Positions 1-12,965 of a DNA stretch of 64,000 nucleotides are shown one piece after another. The position numbers and the translations under genes were made by a program. This DNA comes from Halisarca cf. caerulea (Eukaryota; Porifera; Demospongiae; Chondrillida; Halisarcidae): assembly GCA_963170055.1 (NCBI GenBank), contig CAUJGJ010000436.1, forward strand, positions 35,001 to 99,000, given 5' to 3'. Positions within the stretch are counted from its first letter, which is position 1. Every line of letters starts with the position of its first letter. The notes beneath the pieces are model-generated. The model saw only the letters and a list, made by a program, of their open reading frames with translations, made no database searches and was not told the DNA's origin.

Positions 1-531
1 ACAGTATAATAGGTTTGACCAGATTTGACTGCTTGTTGAAATGAACATGATTTGTTATATATATATATATAGAATGAGAGGAAGATGATGATAAAGTATA
101 GTATCAAGTGTAACTATAGTAACAAGTGTTACACACTGGAAGTCCACATGTGCAGTCTTTTTGACCATGCAAGGCTGTAGGAACTGGCACGACTGGCACG
201 GCTTCAGCCGTGCCAGTTTTCAGGCAAGACTTTAAAAATATATTATAAACTTCTAAATTAGAAGAGTTTAAGATAGCAGTAACAATTCTTACCAAGTTAA
301 ACCTTCATATTGTTTAATAAGTATATACATAATCAAAGTAGAGGGAGAAAGTCGGAAAAAGCTTTAAAGTTCTACTGGTTCTTGCTGCCGCCGAACGCCA
401 TTTTTTCACAGTTTTTACAAATTTTGTTTAAACTATGAATATCATTGTACTATGTGGGATGTTCAACACCACAAACAGTATAATAGGTTTGACCAGATTT
501 GACTGCTTGTTGAAATGAACATGATTTGTTA
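1..531. repeat. 57-bp exact direct repeat pair
   Basis: Positions 1-57 and 475-531 are the same 57 bases, starting ACAGTATAATAGG and ending GATTTGTTA, in direct orientation 474 bp apart. The first copy runs into a short (TA)n tract. The DNA between them holds a short perfect hairpin near 190-216 (ACTGGCACGGCT and its complement). I see no gene in 1-3100. The pair could be a tandem-type duplication, the ends of a small element, or an assembly artefact, because it lies at the window edge. Confidence 0.75.
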
Positions 532-1078
532 GTGGTAGTGAACAATGTCATAGCCCTTTTGGCAAACTTTAATATTGGCTGCTGCATAATATTATGCAGT
601 GTGTTCAGCATTAGCTTTCATAATCATATGACATCCAACTTCTTTTGTATACACTAAATTTTTATGGCGTATGTTTGCCGTACCACTTTTTGAGAGCTTC
701 CTACGGGCCTGCCATGCAATTCACACAAAATTGATGGTGGATATAGCAGTGGCAGATTAATAAGAATTCACTGTATATGAACATACTGTATATGACCTTC
801 CCTCATATGATTACATTGAGCAGTAGATGACATTACAATGGTCATATTCCCCTCTATCAGCCTTGCCAGGTTGCCAGGAACACTCCAATACAGCTCCAGA
901 GCTGCCAGAGGGATCCTCTAACCCTGAGTCCACCAAGGCATCATCAAGCTAAGAGAAAACATAAGTAGTATAGTTCTAGGTAGTAAGTAGTAACTCTTAG
1001 CTGTTTTTTGTATCTTATTGCAATTGCTACTCTTGATTAGTAATATTGAGTGTGTCCCCCTCGGTGCCCCCTTTTAAC

Positions 1079-1163
1079 TGACTGGGATTACAAAATCGAT
1101 AGAAACTATGGATACCCATTACATGTATACCCATAGTTTCTATCGATTTTGTTACCCCAGTCA
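1079..1163. repeat. Inverted-repeat hairpin (MITE-like)
   Basis: Two arms of about 33 bp face each other around a short AT-rich loop. The left arm starts TGACTGGGATTACAAAATCG and the right arm ends CGATTTTGTTACCCCAGTCA. There is no coding content. The structure fits a small foldback or MITE element. Confidence 0.7.
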
Positions 1164-3103
1164 ATTCTGACACAGATAATAGAAATACCTAAACGATGTT
1201 ACATAGTTTAGAGTGTCTATGACACAATCAACCATCTAAAAGAGCTAGGAAGTTAGCAACTCTCGAATATAGTACAGTATATTACCTCACAATTTGAACC
1301 TCCTTTCAAATTCTTGTACTTTGAAACCAGTTTTTGTTGAAGAGTAAGGGTTTCTTGGTAACTCAATCTACCAAGATGCATCACTCGAGCTACAGCCATT
1401 CAAATTCTGTAATTCAGAATTTCATAATGAATCCACAACAAGCCTAAGTAAGTCAGTTACAAAGATCCCACGCGAATCCTGAAGTGAACTGCAACCTGTA
1501 AATATACGCAAGGCTTACAACAGTCGTACCATGGATACTTGGCCCGTTCGTATTCTGGCAACAAGCTATGTGCACGCCATATTGCATTAGTCTACCGACG
1601 CCAGCTTCTAGTGTAAAGGCGAGACCTCACTTATCCTACCGCAGATTATCCAGTTTCCTCACCTTCCACCGTTTAATTGGAACAAATTCGCAATAATCCT
1701 ACTTTACACTATATTTTAGCTCTCTCATTTATCCAGTTCCCTCGCTTTATCCATAATTTCATCCATGACACAGTATATGGATAAGCATAGACTATCTACG
1801 TAGTTTAGAGTGTCTATATATATGGGATAAGTGAGGCCTGACTGCACACATAACCTAGTCTTATGCAGTGCATGGAACCTATGGATATAGAGATTCCACT
1901 TTATTGAGTGTCTATAGTTACACAGAGGTTTGCAATAATGTGTAGTTAGCCAAGTCTATTGGCCAGTGTTAATGCTTCACTGTAATGCCAAATCTCTGTT
2001 GGCACCTCAATAATCTGAAATTTTCGCTTTTAATCTGATTATATTCCAAGGAGCAGTCAATGTCACCATAGAAATGCTTGATAATCTGACAACCTCTGTT
2101 CTCTGATATTGTACATATTATATGCATCGGTCTGCACTTGCATGCGTAGAGCGTCAAATATGCTAAAAGTAGATTTGCATGGTGCTAGGCACATTGAATA
2201 TAGTTGGACACATGATCGACTTCATAGGCATTGATTGAATTCATGGGCTATTTATTACCATGACCTATAATTTGGCCTCCTACAACCATCCTACCACGGC
2301 TAGGGACAAAAAAGGGAAAGGAAGTCCCAATAATGTACCATGTATATAATTTAAAATAAATGGTTATTATACACCCTTTATAATTTAAAATACCATTATT
2401 GGACGGTCTAGGATATATACATGATATATATAATATTATATGTAAATGCACTGAACATGCATATTCCAGCAAAGCATGCATATAATGTGTTCTGCATGCA
2501 GATTATATACATGAGGCAATAAGACTTACAAAACCCTCTGACAAAGGGTAATGATGTACGCATAATAGAACATGCACAGCAAGTCTGAAATGTGTGGCCC
2601 AGAGAGCTATAAGCCACATAGCAGGTACCTAGGATAGTGGCCATTATTTGGCTAAAGGCTGCCTCAATGAATACAATCTATAGCTACTTATATATTATCC
2701 ATACTAGTATCTATGCCTAACCTAACCTCAGGTAATAAGGCATGTAAGGGTTGGTTTGAACATTCTGTGCTGAATTATTATAGTTATAACCTACTGTATG
2801 GTGCATACACAAACTCCACGGAATACTCATGAATTATTCACACCAGTGACATCTTCCATGCACAACATCCCACGATAATGGGCAAATTCATAGAAGTCAA
2901 AGAAAAAGTCAATTAATTCACATCACAAATTCCTGATAAGAAACAATTACAGGAGTTATAATATTGACCTGAGTCATGAAGTGAAAGCTGAAGGAATATA
3001 CACCAGAACAATACACAGTGATACAATGGGGATTACTGGGATGAGTTTTGAAAACAAAATACCAGATGAAATGATCATAAAAGGAGGACCAAATCTGCAA
3101 GTT

Positions 3104-6031
3104 TTAATCATGACTACCATTTTCTTTTAATTTAGCTAGTTTTGTCCATTCTTTACCAAGTGCTCGAGCGAAATGATCATCTACAGATTCAGGAGCAGAC
3201 ATAATATCTGAATGTTGAAAATCTGTGAAGCTACATTTTTCCTTCTGATCAGGAGAACCACTATTGCTTTTAGTGTTTTTTGTAGTATCACTCTTGTCTG
3301 CAAATTCTTTGTATCCTGGAACATGAGCTAAACTTCTTCGAAAGTGTTCTTCCACATCCAGAGGACACTCTTGAAATTCCTTCAAGCTATTTGCAAGAAA
3401 TTGTACCCAATTATTACACATAGAAATGTAGACAGATACATAGATAGATGGATAGATAGATAGATAGATAAATAAACAAATAGATACATAGATAGAGTAG
3501 CACATTTAGATGAAGATAACGCACACAGAAGTAGGCCATATTGTTGCTAAGGTCATGTCTGAATGTGTATAAAACTACAGACAAATACGTATGTACACAA
3601 GTATGTAAACCACATCAGGTAAACATCTGAGTACGTATATCTCACCTTTTTACAACATCATTTTCAGAAGACAGGCATAGTTTAGCATCTTTTGTGGTCA
3701 CAGAGTTGACTGGTTGAGTGACACTTGTTGGCATAGTAGTGATAGGAGGAGACAGCAAAAGATGAACACCATTGTTATTGGCATTGGTGTCAACAGTGGT
3801 GGGTGGTGGGATCATAAAATGAGGTCCTCCAACATTAAATGGAAACCTAGGTGGCTCTCCAACAACAAACAAGGTAACTGGACTACCAACTGTCATTAGT
3901 CTTGGTGAATTGAATCTATAGAGAAGGAAATAAATACACTTAGTGATTTAAACGAAAAACATTGTAATCAGCACCAAAAAATTCCAGATATGGAGTATTA
4001 CGTAATTTTATCAGTAAGACCTATTCCAAGAACAATTACTATCACTAAAGAAGAATTAAATATGATAATTGAATTATGCTGCACTTCAGTAGATAAACAT
4101 AGACATCAAGTGACAACTTGCAGTGCAAATTAAATTCAGAGGCAAATGCTGCCTATAGTAATACCGGTATAGAATGTAAAAAAGAAGACATAAAAGTACC
4201 ACTTTTAAGGTACCACTTTTAAGGTACCACCCTTAGGCAGTGGTCTTTGACGAGGGGGTACTACTGTATTCAGTCAATGTGTGGACAACTACGTTTCATA
4301 CATGGAATGAAAACTACAGTAGAATGGGCTCAATCATCTTTCTCTGTGTATAATGCACAAGGAAATTAGTTACAGTTAACCCCAGAAAACTAAACTATTA
4401 GAATTTAGGACCCTCTTTAAAAAGGATGAGTTTTCAAGTCCTGTTCAAGTAGAACTTTATCACCTGGAAATCTCTCCGAACAAACCATTTGTCCCTATGG
4501 AGTTCAGTTTCGGAGGTATCACATTACAGATTACCATCTAATATAGAATGCATGGTACAAAATGTCTATAAACACAACATAAATACATAGTAACCTTCAT
4601 GAGCGACCACCTTTGTGAAAAACAACCTCTGGGGAGAAAGACTACATGTGTCCCAAGCAATAAGGGTGATTTCTTAAAGAGATACTATAGTTGAACTTGG
4701 TTAGTAAGTACCAGGGATAGTTGTACATACATACAAAAGTATGTACTCCTGGATACTACGTAGTCCTTGCTGTCTCCCTACCTCATGTACAGTACTGAAA
4801 ACAACACTGAGAGTAAGTACTGTTTTAGTAGGCTCGTGAGCACACTTCCTAATCTGAAGACTGTACTTCACTACAATGGCCACTACTGCATGAATTGCTT
4901 AATGATAACATACAGTGTAACTCACTTAGTAAGTACCCGGGATAGATAGCAAGTACTCCTCATTATGTCCCTGCATACACCTCATGCACATAAACCAATA
5001 CTGATAGTAAGTACTTCGGATAATAAATAAGTACTGATTTTTCATCCCCTTAGAGGTACTTATTCAGCAAGTTTCACTTTACTACTACAACCTTTCACAG
5101 CTAGAACTAATGTACATAGTCCTTGTACTATAAGAATGATGCACTATGACTAGCTACTGTGGTATACACATCATTATTATAATATTATTATTATTACTAT
5201 GATATCAATTAAGACTGAGTAGTTCTCATTAAAAAAGCACAGTGACACGCTCCTCAAACACACCAATGTAAGAAATGAGAAGATACTCACAGATGATAGA
5301 GCATCATCTGTGTACCACAAAGGTACTGAAACCAGTGAGATCAACTTTGTGACACACTCAAACTCACATGCTGAGGTTTGAGTACTACATATGAAAGGTA
5401 TGCAAGGAATGTTGAGTACATGAACTGACAACAGCAAAACACACCTGCTGGATAGAAAATCCAACAACATGTTCTCAATACTAGATTATACAGTGCAGAA
5501 CTCCCATTCACGTACACCCTGAGTTATGTCAGTTACGTTGGGATGGACCAGAAGACGCATGTAGGCCTACATCCTTATACAATAAGGATGTGGATCTACC
5601 TGTATCATACCATACTGTGTTCTGGATGTTCAGAAACGGACTTGGGTGACAGGTATCGACACATAAGAACGAAAATTACAATATCCCAAATTATGGATCC
5701 TTGAGTATTTAAGATTTACCGATAATTTAAGCGCCAAAATGCGCCTTTAGTACATTCTATAAATAAATAAAGTATAAGTGGCAATTTTAAGTAAAGCTCA
5801 TACAAATATACGTAAGAACTGAGTGACGGTCATATAATATAGTGACGCTAACTTGTAACTGTCCGTAGTAGTAGGCGATACTACAGCTGGACCCAAGGAC
5901 GGCGATTTCACAGACGGCATAGAGACTTTCTTTGGCAATTCAGGTGTACTAGTGACAACAGTGCGTTTCTTCCCTGCTACTTCTTTAGACGTGAGGCGAT
6001 TCGACTTTTCTACGTTCACAGAGGCCTCCAT
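3104..6031 (-). CDS. VGLL4: Vestigial-like 4 (VGLL4-like) transcription cofactor with two Tondu motifs
   Basis: Three exons on the minus strand join in phase: 6031-5853, 3915-3646 and 3386-3104 (stop TAA at 3106-3104), giving 243 aa. The introns are GT-AG, with acceptors TTCTCTATAG and TGCAAATAG. The last exon carries two Tondu (TDU) motifs, VEEHFRRSL and, about 55 residues later, SVDDHFARALGKEW. These are the pair typical of VGLL4, including its order and spacing class. VGLL4 proteins bind the TEAD/Scalloped transcription factor in the nucleus and compete with Yorkie/YAP, so a role as a TEAD co-repressor in the Hippo pathway is inferred. The N-terminal two exons are Ser/Pro/Thr-rich and look disordered. 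I chose the ATG at 6031 because the protein then begins MEASVNVEKSN; the frame is open somewhat further upstream. The length is close to human VGLL4 (about 290 aa). Confidence 0.85.
3422..3500. repeat. GATA-type microsatellite in the VGLL4 second intron
   Basis: An imperfect run of ATAGATAGATGGATAGATAG units lies just upstream of the last VGLL4 exon acceptor, within the 259-bp intron 3645-3387. It is simple-sequence DNA with no coding value. Confidence 0.75.
4688..5087. repeat. Degenerate MITE with TAAGTACC arms in VGLL4 intron 1
   Basis: The left end (AACTTGGTTAGTAAGTACC) and the right end (GGTACTTATTCAGCAAGTTT) are imperfect inverted copies. The motif AGTAAGTACC recurs inside at about 4930 and 5008. 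It lies wholly in the 1.9-kb first intron of the VGLL4-like gene and has no ORF of note. Confidence 0.5.
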
Positions 6032-6273
6032 GTTTTGTATCCACCCAATATATTCACATCCGGTTGCGGTGAGCACAAAATCGAATTCGCGACGCGTCGC
6101 TGTTAGATAAGTATACGGAAGAATACGTATATAATAAGTGACAATGATTGAAAAAATGTGGGAAGCAAGATTTGGATAGTTTGATTCATCAGTCTGTGTT
6201 TGTCTTGATTGTTTTAATGTGTTTTCTTTTTATTTGGTTGTTCATTTGACTGTGTGTTTAACAGTTTTGTTAT

Positions 6274-6410
6274 AAAGCCTGGGCCAGCCCAGGTAGGCTG
6301 GCCCAGGCTGTGGTTGCATGGCCCTATGTAAACAAAAATGACCATGAATCTCATTAAAATGATATACGTACTGGGCTGGCCCAGGTCAACCTGGGTCAGT
6401 GTAAACGGGT
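6274..6410. repeat. GGCTGGCCCAGG palindromic repeat
   Basis: The hairpin GCCTGGGCCAGCCC / GGCTGGCCCAGGC at about 6278-6310 is echoed about 65 bp later by GGGCTGGCCCAGGTC and AACCTGGGTCAG. This forms a compact inverted-repeat block 250-400 bp upstream of the VGLL4 start codon. It looks like a foldback element. Confidence 0.5.
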
Positions 6411-6654
6411 ATATGTGTCCTTTTTGGTGGTGTTGCTTTCCTTGTACATGTGAGGCTTTTGACATGTGTGCTGCATAGAACTGTATAGTTCTAGTGCCAG
6501 TGTGATGATTTTTGTTTTGACAATGTGTCTGTGATGAGTATCTTTTGATTTCAATTTATAATTTTGTTGTACACACTATTGCTCCTTGTTTCTCCATCCT
6601 TACCATCATTATGTTTTAATATGCTATAATAATAATAATAATAATTTCTTATTT

Positions 6655-7240
6655 TAACTGGGTGGCCATTAGCCAGAGGCTACTACTAAGGCCCCCAGTA
6701 TCCCACACACTCGCTCACATACACAATCAAATTAAATCAAATTCAAATAATTGTTTGGTGGCTGCAGTAGGTCATCTTCTCAGCTGTCCCAGGTTGGTGG
6801 CAGGGGGGTGCAGGGAAAAAAACTCCAAATGGCACACAGGTGGAGTGGTGCCTTCTGTCCAATGCTTGACTGACTTCAGTGCTAACCTACTGAGCCACCA
6901 GCATCCCCGTACATGCCTGTTTCTTGCATGTGTCACCATCATATATAATATCCATATTAATAATAATAATAATTTTTTTTTCGTGCATATATACTTTTCT
7001 TTATTATTACTGCATTGTTTCTTTTCATTGTATCATCTAATATAATAATAATAGTTTATGGATTATCTGCATGTGTGTATCTAGTGTTTAATTTGTTGTA
7101 CATGCCTGTTTCTTGCATGTGTCACCATCATATATAATATCAATAGTACTTTATTTACTTATCACTTTTTCATGTATCTCATCACTTTGCCCCATAAATA
7201 ATAATAATAATATCATAATAATAATATAAAAAAGATGAAA
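6655..7240 (+). repeat. Truncated non-LTR 3' tails with (TAA)n ends
   Basis: A 45-bp segment starting GTACATGCCTGTTTCTTGCA occurs twice in direct orientation, at 6909-6952 and 7098-7141. Each copy is followed by (TAA)n-like sequence, as seen at the 3' ends of truncated LINEs. The DNA just upstream (GGCCATTAGCCAGAGGCTAC, then AAGGCCCCCAG) resembles a stretch near 25545-25590. There is no intact coding region. Confidence 0.4.
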
Positions 7241-7293
7241 ACAGAATGCAAATATTTTGCTGAGTGACTTCAACATTTTTGGAGTGTGGCATA

Positions 7294-7457
7294 CAGTGAA
7301 ATCTTCGATAGTGGACGCTCCAAAATACGGACATGCAATCCCTCTACAAAGAACACAGCTGAAGGTCCCAAGATATTGTGTACCTTCAAAGAAGACAATC
7401 TTCTTACAAAGGACAAACAGACTGTCCTAAAGTGTTCTTCATTTGGAGATTTCACTG
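7294..7457. mobile_element. TA-flanked MITE, family A copy 1
   Basis: It begins CAGTGAAATCTTCGATAG and ends GGAGATTTCACTG, with TA on both sides (7292-7293 and 7458-7459). This fits a Tc1/mariner-type MITE of 164 bp. The interior (TCTACAAAG, ACACAGCT, CAAAGGACA) is shared with copies at 12481-12667 and 27013-27196. Confidence 0.7.
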
Positions 7458-7579
7458 TAATCAAGTCAGCACAGTGTATGCAGCCATAACTTATGCATAC
7501 ACGTGCACAAAGTTGATGGAGCATGAAATTTTTAAAATGGGCCTTGATGTATGGTAGTTTCATCTTAGAAATCATGCAC

Positions 7580-7616
<37 letters not shown>

Positions 7617-7690
7617 ATACACCACACACGCATGCACGCACACACGCATGCATGCATACACAAACGCACACTGTACACATATATACATAC
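7580..7690. repeat. (CA)n microsatellite
   Basis: A run of CA repeats starting at about 7582 grades into CACACGCATGCACG-type units. It is simple sequence. Long Cys/Val or His/Thr reading frames across it are artefacts. Confidence 0.85.
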
Positions 7691-7904
7691 TATGATAGGC
7701 CATAAATGTACAGGGTAACACACCCAGTATATAATTAATGCGTAAATCTGTGGATCCTCATGCCCAATTGGAAGATGCAAATTAACAGAAAGAGTATGTA
7801 CTTCTAGCAGAAGCCACCTAGTATGCAATCAAATTTATAATATTATCTCAAAAAGAAGCTGATTTACCCAAGAATTAAAGGAATTATAGGACTGATCATC
7901 ATTA

Positions 7905-7905
<1 letters not shown>

Positions 7906-7946
<41 letters not shown>
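7906..7946. repeat. (TG)n microsatellite
   Basis: An almost pure TG run of about 40 bp. A shorter one lies at 8499-8527. Confidence 0.85.
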
Positions 7947-7947
<1 letters not shown>

Positions 7948-8296
7948 TCAGTTGGTCTGAGCATAGACGCTGCATGCATGAGTAGCTGGTTAGTAGTCTC
8001 TTGTGAGAGCTCAAGTATACATTCACCTGTCAGCCTCAAACACATGAAAACATTGATTTTACTTGACCAGGGTAATCATTATTGGACTCTTAAATAGGGT
8101 CCTGGTCATTGATTGCTGCTCCAAAATGCATTTAGCTTGCAGCTGGCTGTTACCGACTCAAGTTTATAGTTCTGGAAACCACTAGTTGGTGCTGTGAGTA
8201 TAGGTGCACCATGCACTGCTCTTCAGCACTTGCCAAAAGGCAGATGCATGGACATGCAACCTTTGCATAACTGCACGATCGATCGAGGGGTGCATT

Positions 8297-8393
8297 AGGG
8301 ATGGTGGGGTACTGGGCCCATATATCTCCAATATGGCTATGGGCCACATTGGAGATATATGGGCACATGCAGTCACATGCACACCATCCCTCA
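8297..8393. repeat. Hairpin with 22-bp near-perfect inner stem
   Basis: The inner arms GCCCATATATCTCCAATATG and CATTGGAGATATATGGGC pair almost perfectly around a loop of about 8-10 nt. The outer arms AGGGATGGTG and CACCATCCCT extend the structure. It could be a foldback MITE or a small-RNA precursor; the sequence alone does not decide. Confidence 0.6.
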
Positions 8394-8496
8394 CTTATGT
8401 ATATGGCTCACCCCCTTAGCTCATGCAAGCTTGGATCAACATGATATATGGCCCGGAGGCCACAATAGCCTCTATAGCAGGTCATGTTACAAGTTA

Positions 8497-8531
<35 letters not shown>

Positions 8532-8971
8532 CTCCCATGGGGCTATAGCAGCTAGACTAGGTACTTCACATACTATATAATGCACCTACATGCATGACTT
8601 TTGCATGATTAATATAATAATAAACAGATTTGCTCATACAACTTCTCTCCTAATTCCAGACCCATAAGCCAACAAGAACCTGCTGTGTTCAGCAAGATTG
8701 TGGTCTAGCTTACATACGTACAATGCACATGCAGTGTCACAATTTCATTCTGCACATTATTGAATTTCCCATACATTTTCAATGAATAAAACAATGCATA
8801 GCATTAGTTATGTATCAATGACACCTAGCTGGTAGAACTCTTGCAATGAATGTAGCTACAAAAGACAATGTTTAAGGTGCTAATGTGGTGGAATTGCCAT
8901 AAAATATTTGTACACAAAAGGGTTTGCAATTATCAAAAATGCTTTTGCATGTTTGCCATGATCCATAAGGG

Positions 8972-11094
8972 TTAGAGCAATGAAAACATCATTTTTGTAT
9001 CAGAGTAAGGTTGCAGTGCTCGCTGCAACACAGCCTTGTAATCTGATAACTTGTATTCCACAAAAGGAGGAGGCTTTAGATTTCCACTCATTGCAAGGTT
9101 TGACAGCTCTTGAATCATAGATAGGTGCTTCTCACCTGCAATGATCACTCATTATGAATGTAAAAATGGCGGCCAAGCAGTAAAGCTTACTTCTTAGGTT
9201 GGATTTTAGCCACCGACTATTCCAGTATCCCACAAAAGTATAGCCTTTAAATATCAATGAACCCTGATATTTCAGACCAATCAGAATCCAAGTAATATTC
9301 AATGTGATCTTATAAAAGTAACTTACTGTAGGGATGGTTATGGGCTTTCGAGACATACCACCATAGGTCACAAGTGTACCATTTTCACTGCAAAATAGAT
9401 TTTATGTATATCTACTCAACATTACAGCTGAAGAATGGAAGTATTGATAAAAACTAACCTTAGGTACCTCAGTAGAGTATTCACACTCTTACCTCCCACT
9501 CCATTCAGAGCAAGGCTAGGCATGCCATACTCCTAGGGTGGGAACACATGGTATTACTGTAAATGCATTGCTAAGTAAAAGTATTATATTAAAGAAAACA
9601 CACACTAATTATATCAGCAGCAGCTTTATGAGTAATGGCTTGTTCCTCACTTATTACAATACTTCCTCCAAGTTCCATTAAATAATTAGAAACCTTCTCA
9701 AAATGTGGCCTGTCAGTCAAATTTGAACATAAGTGAAACAAATATGCCTAAAAGGTTTGGCATCATACTTGGAGTTTTACAATACCTATTCCGAATAACA
9801 TTGATAGTTTTGATGTTTCTCATGGATGCTAGTTGTATCACAGCTTGTCCAACTGCACTATTAGCAGAATTTTGCACAACAACATCACCTACAAACAAGA
9901 AAGATGTACAATACTAAAGTAAATCAAATACACACAATGATCCACAGCTGTACAGACCATCCTTCAAAGGAACAAAGTCTTCAAGCATCCTGTATGCAGT
10001 AAAGGGATTGACCAATAAGGATGCAGCCATTTTCAAAGGTAAAGTGTTCACTACTTTCATCCATGCTGTTTCTGGATAAACACCATACGTCTGCCAGGTT
10101 CCTGAGCAGAATTAAAACACTTGATGAAAATATTTTCTGCACTTTAAGACTAGCAATTGTACCTAATCCAGGTAAAGCTGGTATGACTAAATCGCCTGGC
10201 TTCAAATCTTGAACAGAACTTCCTACTTCAACAACAGAACCAACACCTTCATTACCACATACATTTGGTATGCAGGTGGAAATCTTTTCTGGATAAGAAC
10301 CTAAGTATCAGAAAAAATGTAACTGTACAATGAATATTATTAGGCCAGACACAGTTAACATCAAGGAGGGGGTAATTTCTTATTATGCAAGGGAAATGTG
10401 AATAGCAATACTATTATAGATTGATTAATCATAAAAAATGGCAACAATGGGGCACAGCAAGAAAATGTACAGCTCTGAGCCTACAAATCTGTATACAGGC
10501 TAATCACTAAACACATACGTACTATATGTACATGTCACACTAGTCAAAGCCAGGATAAAGAATTGTGCATAAAAGAAAACTGAATGACATTGTTGCATAT
10601 GTACAGTACATATGTATGATTCAATAAGAAATCACCCTAATAGTGAGGAAAAATGACGAGTCAGTGCTTTGAGGATTCAGACGATCCCTGCTTGGAAAAA
10701 ATCAAATTTACACCTATGAATGTACATAGCAATGTACCTACATATCTGATGGATTATCTGAGCTATTATGCAGATAATCACAATATATAGGAATAAATGT
10801 TTCAATCTTTAGAAGAATCAAACACTCAATAGAGATGCCATGATGATGTCACATTGATTACGAGGAACAACACGACCATGTCATGAAGAAAGTAACTGAG
10901 GCAGGCACAAGCTAACTTGTGCGTGAATGCATGGGAACAACAAGCTGTAAATCAACTTTGTACAACAAAACACAAAGTGTTAGTAATACTCTGAACCTTG
11001 AATTTTGTTGATGTCCACAGGATTTACAGGAGCTTTTAAGATTTTAATAAGAACATCCGAAGACCCGATACTTCCAATATCAATGTTGCACAAA
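8972..11094 (-). CDS. MECR: Mitochondrial trans-2-enoyl-CoA reductase (MECR-like), first exon unresolved
   Basis: Nine minus-strand exons join in phase: 11094-10997, 10300-10163, 10101-9958, 9888-9786, 9709-9604, 9532-9459, 9387-9327, 9263-9191 and 9135-8972 (stop at 8974-8972), giving 319 residues. Human MECR is about 373, so only the N-terminus with the transit peptide is missing. Diagnostic blocks in order are [55 protein letters not shown], the cofactor-binding [25 protein letters not shown] and [13 protein letters not shown] is a medium-chain dehydrogenase/reductase that uses NADPH to reduce trans-2-enoyl thioesters in the last step of mitochondrial fatty-acid synthesis, which feeds lipoate synthesis. 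Most introns are compact, several of 63-80 bp. Two donors are weak (GTCTGT after 9958 and GTGTGT after 9604), but the protein continues cleanly across both. A possible start exon at 11718-11653 (reading to YLAEFGDA) has the wrong phase for the favoured acceptor, so the 5' end is left open. Confidence 0.88.
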
Positions 11095-12480
11095 CTGACG
11101 AGGATAGATGAAAAACAGGTCTTATTATAAGTAAGCACAGATAAGGTGCTGAGTTCGGTGAAATTACATACTGAATTCACAGTACACACACATATACACT
11201 AAGAACAACTTGAATATGTACGTGTTGTAACAATTATTGACTGCAACTTGAAAGGTATATTATCTATAGTGAAAGAGCTAATAGGAGTGCTTCACATACT
11301 TACATGTACCTACGTATCTATGTATACAGACCCCAGACATGAAGAAATGTAAATGTATGCTGCATGTACACCTGTGTATACAGTAAACTGCGATTGTCAT
11401 AAACATAAAATTTTGTGGATATGTGATCCATGAGCTGACAGTGGACTGGGTACATTGCAATACTGATGATGGTACTGTATATACATAATTGCTGATGAAG
11501 GTGCATAATTGCTGTACTTTTTCATTAATCTACAGTATTCCTTTTAAACTTATGTAAAATAACAAGCATGGTAGATTATCTGAGTCAATGTACAGCTATG
11601 TCAACCAATTCATGTTGGCAGATAAAGAAGTGATGGATCAACAAAAACTCACTGCATCCCCAAATTCTGCCAAGTAAGGTGTTAGAATTTTGGAACATGA
11701 AGATGAACAACTTCTCATGCAGTCATTCAAAAGGTAGATAAACATATACAGCTGAACCGTAAAAGATGCAGAAGCTAGCATTTGTCGTAATTAGTTTATA
11801 CAGATAGTAGTTACCACCCATGCACTTGTGAGAACTGCATCTAAATACAATATGAAACCATGTATTGTATTTAACTGCAGTCCGAGGAAGTGCATAACTC
11901 AAAGAGAATTAAACCATGATGAAGGTTTGGCACTGAATGACATCCTATCTGGTTATTATTACTCAACTGGGCTAGTATCATATTTATGACTAATCTGCAG
12001 TCAGTGCAGAACATGGGTTAAATTGCTCGCAATAATTGCCATCCAAGCATACGTATATTCCATACTAGATAGAAACAGTATCAATATTGCACCTATTATC
12101 GCAAAATTGACACATGATCACCACACATATCTCCCCACCTGACAACATCCTCAGGATTACCATGCACACTGTGAACTAGAGCGATTCGATGAATTCTTGT
12201 TGAGAATGCTCGAAAGAAAAGGCAGCTCATGCTCTTTGGTCTTTTCTTTAAAATATATTCTGTAGAAGCATAGATCTATGGTAGAAGACACGATCATGCA
12301 AGTGCAACTGTAATTTACAGTATGAATTTCTGAATGGCCTAAAAATAGCACCAAATACCGCTTTGTGAAGCTTAAAATCTCATCCCTGGGGGAGAATGTC
12401 CACCCTCACCCACGCTTGCATCACTACTCACTCACCATGTTATTACCCCCTTGATCGCTATTCTGAAAGAAACCCACCTA

Positions 12481-12667
12481 CAGTGCAATCTCCAATAGTG
12501 GACATTCTGAAATAAGGACAATCTCTCTACAAACGACACAGCTTGAGGTCCCAAAATATTTTCTCCCTATAGTTCCAAATACATTTTGGACTTCCCAATT
12601 AAGGACAACCTCCTTACAAAGGACAATATGACTGTCCCAAAGTGTCCTTTATTCAGAGATTCCACTG
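12481..12667. mobile_element. TA-flanked MITE, family A copy 2
   Basis: It begins CAGTGCAATCTCCAATAGTG and ends CAGAGATTCCACTG. TA lies on both sides (12479-12480 and 12668-12669). The interior matches family A copies at 7294 (same orientation) and 27013 (opposite orientation). It sits upstream of the MECR-like exons. Confidence 0.75.
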
Positions 12668-12856
12668 TATTCAGGAGCTCCCATGTGCCAGCCATCTCAG
12701 AATGCAGAATTAGAGTGGTTGTCCCCATTGATATTAGTGCTTATACTCTATGTTAATCATTTTTGATAGAAGTAACTATTATTGTATTTCACTTGACATA
12801 ATATATTTCATCAGAACCTTGACAATGTACTGTTTATAAAATATCACCAGTCATAT

Positions 12857-12898
12857 CATAGATATTCTATACTATAATGCAGTATAGCATATCTATGG
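12857..12898. repeat. Palindrome CATAGATATTCTATACTA
   Basis: The arms CATAGATATTCTATACT and AGTATAGCATATCTATG face each other, with further weaker pairing outside (about 12826-12931). It is one of at least three related palindromes in the window (see 39037 and 42006). Confidence 0.65.
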
Positions 12899-12965
12899 TC
12901 ATATTGACTGATGACAATTTATGAACAGTAAAAGGCCACCCAGGAGTACGTATCAAACCAGGTAC

